Of a DNA stretch of 56,750 bases, positions 42,413 to 50,300 are shown one piece after another. Both the position numbers and the translations under genes were made by a program. This stretch comes from Bacteroidota bacterium (GTDB taxonomy: Bacteria; Bacteroidota; Ignavibacteria; UBA10030; BY39). The notes below the pieces were generated by a model. It was given only the letters and a program-made list of their open reading frames with translations. It ran no database searches and was not told the origin of the DNA. Where the stretch lies: NCBI GenBank assembly GCA_030682385.1, contig JAUXOG010000090.1, positions 1-56,750 of the forward strand. The letters run 5' to 3'. Every line of letters begins with the position of its first letter. Positions within the stretch are counted from its first letter, which is position 1.

Positions 42413-43828
42413 ATGATTTGCGTTAGTATAGCCCCAAAAAATATGAAAGAAGCCCGCAGTTTGCTGATAAAAGCGGGAGAATTAGCTGACGTTGTTGAGA
42501 TACGTGTTGAAAATATAGTTGACCTTGATATTGAGCACCTCTTATTTCAGCCGCGTCCTGATGTAATTATAACAAACCGCCCATCCATCCCGACAAAGTC
42601 GGGATCAGAAAAAAAACGAATTGCTCTATTATATAAGGCAATCAAGGCAGGGGCTGAATATGTGGACATCGAGAGAACGGCAGGGAAAATTGTGGTATCG
42701 GATATAGTAAGATTTGCTAGCCAATGTAAAACTCAAGTTATTATTTCGTATCATAATTTTTCACATACTTCATCAGAAGATATATTGGATGTATATATAA
42801 GATTGAAAGCGGCTCGCCCGCATATCATAAAACTTGTAACTTATGCGAATAAGATATACGACAATCTCAGAATATTTAATTTATTGCAAACGGCGATAAA
42901 GGGACACTATCGAATGTCCTGTTTTTGTATGGGAGAAAAAGGTGAAATCAGCCGAATACTCGCACCTCGCTTTGGCGGATACATAACCTATTGTTCTCTC
43001 GACGAGGGAGATGAAACCGCACCGGGTCAAATTCCTGTAAAAAAATTATTGGATGTTTATAACTACAGATCCATTAATGAACAAACTAAAATTTTCGGAT
43101 TAGTGGGGAATCCGGTTTCTCATAGCCGTGGTATTTATATTCACAACAAATATTTTAAGCAAAATAATTTGAACGCGGTGTATGTAAATTTTTTAGCGGA
43201 TGATTTCGGAAATTTTTTTAGTGCATACTCAAAGTATTTGCAAGGTCTCAGCGTTACAATTCCACATAAAGAGAAAGCAACTAGATTAATGGAAAGCCGG
43301 TCTTATGAGGCGGAAGCCACCGGTTCGGTGAATACAATCATAAAGGAAGCCGACAGCTTTAAAGGCTACAATACCGATGCCCTAGCGGCTGTCCTGATTT
43401 TTGAAAAATTATTAAACGGTAAATCGGTAGCTGTGTTAGGTACCGGCGGCACTGCCCGCAGCGCCATTTATGCTGCAAAAAAGTGTGGTGCCAGCGTCCA
43501 CATATTTGGGAGGGATTTGAAAAAAGCTAATATGCTTGCCCTTAATTTTGAATGTGAATACAGTCCGTTCGACGAAATCCAGAAAATTAAATTTATGGAT
43601 GTAATAATTAATACTACTCCGGTTGGTATGGAACCGGATTCTGACGCATCACCGATTCCCCAAAATCTGTTAAATAAAGAAATGTTAGTTGTTGATTTTG
43701 TTTATACACCAGAGATTACAAAACTCTTAAGCGATGCTCATCAATGCGGCTGCCAAATTATTCCGGGAACAAAAATATTTGAGACGCAGGCAAAGTTACA
43801 ACAAGAACTTTTTAAATCTGTAATATGA
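42413..43828 (+). CDS. aroDE: Fused 3-dehydroquinate dehydratase (type I)/shikimate dehydrogenase
   Basis: 471 aa. AroD domain is about residues 1-214, with the Schiff-base Lys140 (HIIKLVTYAN) and general base His114 (ISYHNFSHT). AroE domain is about 226-471, with GNPVSHSRG, Lys286 (SVTIPHKEKA), Asp322 (GYNTDALAA) and the NADP loop GTGGTAR (343-349). It performs steps three and four of the pathway. A perfect 19-bp palindrome ATCCCGAC-AAA-GTCGGGAT (42587-42605) lies in frame and encodes part of RPSIPTKSGSEKK, a likely small insertion. The 3' end overlaps aroA by 4 bp (ATGA). Confidence 0.95.
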   Translation: MICVSIAPKNMKEARSLLIKAGELADVVEIRVENIVDLDIEHLLFQPRPDVIITNRPSIPTKSGSEKKRIALLYKAIKAGAEYVDIERTAGKIVVSDIVRFASQCKTQVIISYHNFSHTSSEDILDVYIRLKAARPHIIKLVTYANKIYDNLRIFNLLQTAIKGHYRMSCFCMGEKGEISRILAPRFGGYITYCSLDEGDETAPGQIPVKKLLDVYNYRSINEQTKIFGLVGNPVSHSRGIYIHNKYFKQNNLNAVYVNFLADDFGNFFSAYSKYLQGLSVTIPHKEKATRLMESRSYEAEATGSVNTIIKEADSFKGYNTDALAAVLIFEKLLNGKSVAVLGTGGTARSAIYAAKKCGASVHIFGRDLKKANMLALNFECEYSPFDEIQKIKFMDVIINTTPVGMEPDSDASPIPQNLLNKEMLVVDFVYTPEITKLLSDAHQCGCQIIPGTKIFETQAKLQQELFKSVI

Positions 43829-45120
43829 CAACAGTAGAAAACATCAACGCCGTAGTTCGTGTGCCTACATCAAAGAGTATAACAAACCGGGCATTGATTG
43901 CCGCAGCTTTAGCAAATGGAGTTTCGGAGGTTGTAGATTTCTCAACCGCTGACGATTGCCGGCTTATGATAGAGGCGTTGCGGAAATTCGGTGTCAGCAT
44001 CGAAGAAATTGGCAACAAGTTGATTGTTACCGGAACCGGAGGAAAAATTAAAGCGTCTGATTCCGATATATTTGTCGGAAATGCAGGCACTACAATGCGG
44101 TTTCTTGCAGGACTCGCAGCATTAGCTGATGGTTCTACTATAATATATGGCGACGAGCGGATGAACTTACGACCGATTGGCGATTTAACCACCGCACTTG
44201 AGCAGCTTGGAATTCGGATAGAAACAAACAACGGCTACCCACCTGTTAAAATTGTTGGCGGAGAATTAAAGGGGGGAACCGTTCACATCGACGCTTCTAA
44301 GAGCAGCCAGTTTGTTTCCTCTATATTATTGATTGCACCTTATGCAATACAAGATGTCGATTTGGTACTGGGCGATCGAGCCCGCTCGACTATGCCGTTC
44401 GGGCGAGTTGCCTCAAAACCATATCTTGATATAACTCGTGTTGTAATGCAATCATTTGGCGCTGATGTTCAAGAAAAAACAAACGGCTACTATATTAGTA
44501 GTACAAAACGATACCAGCCGGCTACATATATAATAGAGGGGGATTATTCATCGGCTTCTTATTTTTTTGCAGCCGCAGCAGTAACCGGTGGAAAAGTTAC
44601 AGTGCAAAACTTAAATCCGCATTCAAAACAAGGTGATGCCGGTTTTTTGGAAGTCCTACAAAAAATGGGATGCAAAATAATAAAGGATGTTTCTGGGATT
44701 ACGGTTGTTGGCTGCCCTGAACTATCAGGTATTACAATTGATATGAACGAAATGCCCGATATGGTTCCAACTTTAGCAGTAATGGCTTTATTTGCAAATG
44801 GAAAGACTAAAATAGAGAACGTTGCTCATCTGCGTTATAAAGAATCGGACCGTTTGTACTCACTTGCAACCGAAATCCGCAAGTTAGGTGTTGAAGTAAC
44901 AGAGTTTGATGACGGGCTTGAAATTGTGCCGAAGGGAAAATATATTGGTGTTGTAATAGAAACTTATAACGACCACCGTATAGCTATGAGTTTTGCGATT
45001 GCGGGTTTAAAAATCCCCGGTATCAAAATTATAAATCCCGGTTGTGTAAAAAAATCGTTCCCCGATTTTTGGGATGAGTTTAGCCAACATTTTCCTCCCC
45101 ATTGTAAAGGGGGAGGTTAG
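43825..45120 (+). CDS. aroA: EPSP synthase (3-phosphoshikimate 1-carboxyvinyltransferase)
   Basis: 431 aa. Class motifs visible: VPTSKSITNRALIAAALANG, GNAGTTMRFLAGLAAL, YKESDRLYSLATEIRKLG and YNDHRIAMSFAIAGL. It adds the enolpyruvyl group of PEP to shikimate-3-phosphate. The start overlaps aroDE (ATGA). The last residues (HFPPHCKGGG) are encoded by a CCTCCCC...GGGGGAGG palindrome (45094-45116), so the natural C-terminus seems replaced or extended by a repeat; the catalytic body is intact. Confidence 0.96.
   Translation: MTTVENINAVVRVPTSKSITNRALIAAALANGVSEVVDFSTADDCRLMIEALRKFGVSIEEIGNKLIVTGTGGKIKASDSDIFVGNAGTTMRFLAGLAALADGSTIIYGDERMNLRPIGDLTTALEQLGIRIETNNGYPPVKIVGGELKGGTVHIDASKSSQFVSSILLIAPYAIQDVDLVLGDRARSTMPFGRVASKPYLDITRVVMQSFGADVQEKTNGYYISSTKRYQPATYIIEGDYSSASYFFAAAAVTGGKVTVQNLNPHSKQGDAGFLEVLQKMGCKIIKDVSGITVVGCPELSGITIDMNEMPDMVPTLAVMALFANGKTKIENVAHLRYKESDRLYSLATEIRKLGVEVTEFDDGLEIVPKGKYIGVVIETYNDHRIAMSFAIAGLKIPGIKIINPGCVKKSFPDFWDEFSQHFPPHCKGGG
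45094..45116. repeat. CCTCCCC palindromic repeat, copy 1
   Basis: CCTCCCC (45094-45100) and its inverse (45109-45116) at the very end of aroA. Related copies are at 45502-45524 and 52269-52291. Confidence 0.7.
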
Positions 45121-45294
45121 GAGGGTGTCTCATGGACAAGATTAGGTTACGAGCCCGCGAGTTAAGAAAACACCAAACGTATGCTGAAAAATTGTTATGG
45201 AATCTGCTTCGTAACAAATCTCTTGGCGTTAAATTTAGACGGCAGCACTGTATCGGTAATTATATTGTTGATTTTTATTGTTCGGAATTGAGAT

Positions 45295-45312
45295 TAGTAA
45301 CTTCAGTTAGTA
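45295..45312. mobile_element. MITE excision footprint
   Basis: TAGTA (45295-45299), ACTTCAGT (45300-45307), TAGTA (45308-45312). The 8-bp core equals the terminal 8 bases of the MITE family's right end, and TAGTA is a duplicated 5-bp target, matching the TATTA, TATCT and TACTA seen beside intact copies. Removing 13 bp restores the DUF559 frame. Confidence 0.8.
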
Positions 45313-45501
45313 ATTGAAGTTGATGGCGATGTGCACGATTTAGACGATGTAAAAGAATATGATAGAAACAGACAAAAATATATAGAAACCTCTGGCTACA
45401 AAGTAATCCGGTTTCAAAACGAAAAAGTAATAAACGAAACTGACAGAACTTTGAGAGAAATAGCCGAGGTTGTTTATGAAATTAAACACACCCCACCCGT
45501 G

Positions 45502-45524
45502 CCCTCCCCTCATAGAGGGGAGGG
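45502..45524. repeat. CCCTCCCC palindromic repeat, copy 2
   Basis: CCCTCCCCT (45502-45510) and AGGGGAGGG (45516-45524), 9-bp arms. It lies in the tail of the broken DUF559 gene, 27 bp before the aroC start codons. Confidence 0.75.
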
Positions 45525-45553
45525 TTTGGGAGGGGTTTGAGAAAGATAAAATG

Positions 45554-46792
45554 ATGTCAGGTAATACATACGGTGAAAAATTCAGGGTTACAACATTCGG
45601 CGAAAGCCACGGCAAATCTGTAGGTGTTGTAATTGATGGCGTTCCATCGAAGTTAGAATTGTCCCACGAAGATATACAAAAAGAGCTTGACCGACGACGC
45701 CCCGGACAAAGCATTATTACAACCCAGCGGCAGGAAGAGGATAGAGCAGAAATTTTAAGCGGAGTTTTCGAAGGTAAAACACTCGGCACTCCGATTTGCA
45801 TAATCGTTTGGAACAAGGAAAAGCGTTCCGAAGATTATGAAAATATCAAAAACATCTTCCGTCCAGGACACGCCGATTTTTCGTACTATTCAAAATATGG
45901 AATATACGATTACCGCGGCGGCGGACGTGCATCGGGGAGAGAAACTATCGGTCGTGTTGCCGCAGGTGCAATAGCAAAAAAAATATTAGCTCAGCACAAA
46001 ATAAAAATTATCGCATACACAAAATCGGTTGCAGGTATTGAAGCGAAAAATATTGATTACCGCGAGATAGAAAAAAATTCCGTTCGCTGTCCCGATTCTA
46101 ATGCTGCAAAAAAAATGGAAAAGAAAATTTTAGAAGCAATGAAGGCGGGCGACTCGGTTGGCGGGATTGTTGAGGTTGTCGTTCAAGGCTGTCCGCCCGG
46201 ATTAGGCGAGCCGGTGTTCAACAAACTTGATGCTGAACTTGCTAAGGCGATGCTTTCGATTCCGGCTGTAAAAGGATTTGAGATTGGTTCGGGTTTTCAT
46301 TCGGCAGAAATTTATGGAAGCGAAAACAATGATGAATTTTATTTCGATAAAAAACTAAAGCGGATTCGGACACGCACCAACAATGCCGGCGGCGTTTTAG
46401 GTGGTATAACTACGGGTGAAGATATTATTTTTCGTATAGCCGTTAAGCCAACCTCATCAATTGGGTTGACTCAAAAAACTATCGGTTTGGATGGTACCCT
46501 AAAAACAATAAAAATTGAAGGGCGTCCCGCCTGCGTGCCGGAACGTATAGAAAAAATTCCTACAGAAGGTGTACCTGAACTCATAGAAGAGATTACTACG
46601 GCGGGCAGGCCCGCCTGCGTAACGGAAAATATATCAGAAATCACTACGGCGGGCAGGCCCGCCTGCGTGCCGGAACTGGAAACAGAAATCACTACGGCGG
46701 GCAGGCATGATCCCTGCATTTGTCCGCGGGTTGTTCCGGTGGCTGAGGCTATGACGGCTATTGTCATCGCTAATTATTTGTTTGTAAAATGA
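45554..46792 (+). CDS. aroC: Chorismate synthase with a 60-residue in-frame repeat insertion
   Basis: 412 aa from ATG 45554 (ATG 45551 also possible); an upstream in-frame ATG would add a tail encoded by repeat DNA. It makes chorismate from EPSP with reduced FMN. Conserved blocks: [42 protein letters not shown] and [15 protein letters not shown]. The expected C-terminal phrase [18 protein letters not shown] is split after GR by 60 residues (about 325-384; DNA 46526-46705). Removing them gives 352 aa, the usual length. Last gene of the shikimate cluster. It is probably functional if the loop is tolerated, but untested. Confidence 0.95.
   Translation: MSGNTYGEKFRVTTFGESHGKSVGVVIDGVPSKLELSHEDIQKELDRRRPGQSIITTQRQEEDRAEILSGVFEGKTLGTPICIIVWNKEKRSEDYENIKNIFRPGHADFSYYSKYGIYDYRGGGRASGRETIGRVAAGAIAKKILAQHKIKIIAYTKSVAGIEAKNIDYREIEKNSVRCPDSNAAKKMEKKILEAMKAGDSVGGIVEVVVQGCPPGLGEPVFNKLDAELAKAMLSIPAVKGFEIGSGFHSAEIYGSENNDEFYFDKKLKRIRTRTNNAGGVLGGITTGEDIIFRIAVKPTSSIGLTQKTIGLDGTLKTIKIEGRPACVPERIEKIPTEGVPELIEEITTAGRPACVTENISEITTAGRPACVPELETEITTAGRHDPCICPRVVPVAEAMTAIVIANYLFVK
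46526..46705 (+). repeat. Palindromic 48-bp repeat insertion inside aroC
   Basis: 180 bp, exactly 60 codons. Two near-identical 48-bp units (16 residues each, [16 protein letters not shown] and [16 protein letters not shown]) and an earlier diverged longer unit. Each carries the palindrome GGCGGGC-AG-GCCCGCC. Every unit restarts with Gly-Arg, so the original GR is duplicated at each step. Confidence 0.85.
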
Positions 46793-46907
46793 ATAAGGAA
46801 CATTGATGACTTAAAGGCTTGGTTTAAGGTGGTGGAAGTTCGTAAAAATTTATTGATTTTATTATCTTCCAATAATTATTTTTTTTAAAAATTTATTCAA
46901 AAAATAC

Positions 46908-46935
46908 TTGACTTCTATTAAAAAAGCATTATATT
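46908..46935 (+). promoter_or_regulatory. Candidate promoter P1 of the large T9SS protein gene
   Basis: TTGACT (46908-46913), 16-bp spacer, TATATT (46930-46935). It lies in AT-rich DNA similar to P2 (both contain TTTTTTTTAAAAA shortly before ...ACTTGAC). Confidence 0.5.
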
Positions 46936-46995
46936 TATATCAGATTTTAAAGGTTATAATAAATATTTTTTTTAAAAAATATTTAAAGAAAACAC

Positions 46996-47024
46996 TTGAC
47001 AGTTGTTCAAAAAAGTATTAGATT
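46996..47024 (+). promoter_or_regulatory. Candidate promoter P2 of the large T9SS protein gene
   Basis: TTGACA (46996-47001), 17-bp spacer, TAGATT (47019-47024): near-consensus. It starts 88 bp after P1 and shares its flanking sequence, so the pair looks like a promoter duplication. Confidence 0.6.
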
Positions 47025-47356
47025 GCTTTAGAAAATAAGTTACCCGAAAACAAATAAGTTCCCTCGCCTTTTGTATTTACGAGTTTAAAGGTATCAAGCG
47101 CGCAATTGAAGATTTTAAAAGTAAGATCAATAATTTATTTATTAAACTAAAATTAGTACTCAATTAGTATCGAATGAATATTGTTACAACTAACCAAACA
47201 AAACAATCGAAAGGGGTGATTGCCCGGAATACATTTCTTCTCCATCAGAGATTTCCCTATTTTTATATACAATAAATAACAATACAAAAAAACAATTAAC
47301 CTTAATTCATGTTTCAATTAATCAATCAACAATCAAAAAATCTATAGGAGGATTTT
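47025..47356 (+). other. Long untranslated leader before the T9SS protein
   Basis: About 320 nt between P2 and the ATG. It contains CGAAAGGGGTGATTGCCCGG (about 47208-47227) and ends in a strong TATAGGAGGATTTT ribosome binding site. No ORF of note. A long leader may carry regulation; I do not recognise a known riboswitch. Confidence 0.45.
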
Positions 47357-50300
47357 ATGAATCGTTTCCTTAATTTATTTTTAGCGATTACCATTTTAGT
47401 ACTAGCTACTTCGATGGTATTTGCTATCGGTGGTAAGGATAGTAAGAATCCGCAATCGACTCAACTACTTCAACGTGAAGTAATTGGCGACGATGCGAAT
47501 GAACATATTCGACCACCACATATCGATACTTATGTAATGCCCAAGAGCAGGGGCAAAGTAGCTCTCGCCGGTACTTATACTATCGGTGTCGGTGGTAACT
47601 ATGAGATGCTCAGACATGCAGTGGCTGCATTACAAGCCGAAGGTGTAAGCGCACCAGTTACTTTTGAATTTATTGATGCCGCTTATACTGATACCGGTCA
47701 AACAATTGGTGGTTATGTCGGGCAAGGTCCGGCTAACCTTGTTACATTCAAACCCGCCACTGGCATAGTTACTAATCTTAAATTTTCCGGTGGTACAGGT
47801 ACGGCAAGTTACACGGGGCTTTCTGGTGGATTCAACTTCCGTAATGCCTCGGGTATTACTTTGGACGGATCTAACTCCGCTGGTGATGACAGGAGTCTGA
47901 CAATCGAATGCGATACAGTTGGTGTTAATACTCAAGGTAGAGCTCCATTGGGTATGTACCGAGGTTGCAATAATATTACTGTTAAAAATATGGTAGTAAA
48001 GGGTAACCGTCGTGCAGTGTCAAATGCTTGGGGTCTTATATCTAACGATAATTTAGGTATGGGTGCTTTCGGAGCTCAGTATAATATCACATATCATAAT
48101 AACCATTTCAAACAAGGTAATGCTATAGCATTTGTCCGCGGTGCGGGTTCGGGTGCTATCGCAGGAATACCAGCCGATTATAATTATACATTTACGAACA
48201 ATATATTCGGCGGACAAAACAGCACTCAAGTATTAGACCATATGGCTGGAGGTCTTAATCTCCAGGAAAACGTTAACAATGTTTTAATCGATAATAACGA
48301 TTTTTACGGTATGAAGATCGCAGGCACTCCGATACCAGTTCAAATTCGCGGCGGAAATGCCAATGTCGTCGTGTCGAACAACAAATTTCATAACATCGTT
48401 ACACTATCTGGTGCAAATCGACCAATATGTTTACTCATCGGTAACACAACCACCGCTGGAACCGGTATCGCACCAAGAGTTACAGCGAAAATTTATAATA
48501 ATATGTTTTATGATATTCACAATTATGCCACCAGTGCACCAGGGCGCGGATTTAACTGGGTTACTTATAATAACACGAGTGGAACCAATGGAACGGGCAG
48601 TACAGTTGAATATTATCACAATACTCTAAACCTTAATTTAGCAGCCGGCGAAACATTCGGCGTTACTGCGTTTATTTTTGATGGTAACTGGGCGGGTGGC
48701 AATACTACTTATTCTGACGAGATTGCTCTCAAAAATAATATATTTTCTTCTATCCGCGCAACTAGCTTTACAAGGACATATCTAATGTTCGCGGAAGGTG
48801 CACCGGGTATGCTCAATATGACAGCGGATTATAATTTATACTACCAGGTTGATGCCGGCTCTTTCGCTCAATTTCCAAATCCATGGCCCACCGGTGGTGC
48901 ATATGTGGGAACGTACGAAGATTGGAAAACCGCAACCGGTTTTGATGAAAACAGTAAACAAGAAAACCCGGTTTTTGCTAGTACAACAAGTGCCCATATC
49001 AGTACAACACAAGGAGATGCATCGCCCGCAGATCAAATGGGAACACTTTTGACTCCACCAATCACTCATGATATCGATGGACAGTTACGCGCAGACTATA
49101 CACCGGTAGATGTCGGCGCCCATGCGTTTATTCCTGTCCCTTGGGATTATGACGCCTACCCAGTAAGCGTACTCGGTCCCGAATTAGAAGGTGTAAAAGT
49201 TAACGCCAATGCTTTCCCTTCTGTTAGAGTTAAAAATAATGGAATCAACGTGCTAACAATTCCGGTAAGAGTAAAAATAGTTGGTACATCGTATGATGTA
49301 GTTGAAAATGTAGTTGATGTTCCGGCTCTCAGTATGGCTGATTATACATTTACAACAACATTCACTTCCTCAGTTGCGGGCGACTATACTATAGAGGTAA
49401 CAACTGAATATGTTGGAGATCAAAATCCAGATAATAATGGCCCTATTACAAGGAATTTATTTGTAGTACCTGAAGTACCAATTCCATCAACCGGTTATTT
49501 TAACAACTTTGATGTAGTGTCCAAAGCAACGGGGTTAGTGCAAGGCGGATGGCTTTCTGCTGCTACTTCGCCTGGTGCTGATAATTGGCTGCTTGGAACA
49601 CCCGCAAAAGCAACAATAAACAGTGCATATTCAGCCCCAAACAGTTTTGTAACAGGTCCTTTAAATGCCAATTATGCAGTTAGTTGGTATGCGGCTGTTT
49701 ATTCACCATTTTTTAATTTAAGCGCTTTAACTAATCCGATTGTCCGATTTGCAATTGCATACAAAACTGAACCTGAGTGGGATGCTGCAATATTCGAATA
49801 TTCATTAGACGGAGATACCTGGGAGAGGGCATTTAAACCTAATGCCATCAACTGGTATAATATGCTTGAAGGCGAAGATCTGGTTTTTGGACCCCCAGCT
49901 TGGTCGGGTGCGGAAGATGTTAACCCGGGTGGTTGGAGAATTGCAACGATCACATTACCAGAATTGGCTGGTGAGAGTATTGTACGATTCAGGCTCAATT
50001 TCGGTTCAGATGGTTACGAAGTTGATGAAGGTGTAGCTTTCGATAACTTCGAAATTATGAACGGTTCAATTCTTGCCGGTATGAAGTTCTTGGATGTCAA
50101 TAGAAACGGTGAGAGGAATATCGGTGAACCAGGTATTGCGGATTGGGTTCTCGACTTAGCTCCTTACAACTATACAGCAGTAACCGATGCCGATGGTAAT
50201 TATCAATTCACCGAGAACATCGTCCCTGGTAATTATACTGTTTATGAAAACGAAGTTGCCGGATGGGTACAAACATATCCTACAACTGTACCACCAACTT

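Larger units (their letters stand above)
45132..45540 (+). pseudogene. DUF559-type nuclease-like gene broken by a 13-bp insertion
   Basis: The first frame encodes MDKIRLRARELRKHQTYAEK and NYIVDFYCSELRLV, then TSVSN and a stop at 45317. Joining RLV directly to IEVDGDVHDLDDVKEYDRNR in the next frame gives an ordinary DUF559 (Vsr/endonuclease-like) protein of about 130 aa. The disruption is exactly 13 bp (45300-45312): ACTTCAGT plus TAGTA, the signature of a departed MITE. The 3' end runs into a CCCTCCCC palindrome. It sits between aroA and aroC and likely arrived as a mobile passenger. Confidence 0.85.

Noticed and set aside
45470-45553. Upstream in-frame start for chorismate synthase
   Set aside because: The extra residues are encoded by the CCCTCCCC palindrome and the tail of the broken DUF559 gene; the conserved protein starts at [10 protein letters not shown].
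47025-47356. Known riboswitch in the leader of the giant surface protein
   Set aside because: A GGGGTGATTGCCCGG string is present but no known aptamer core or terminator pairing could be recognised.
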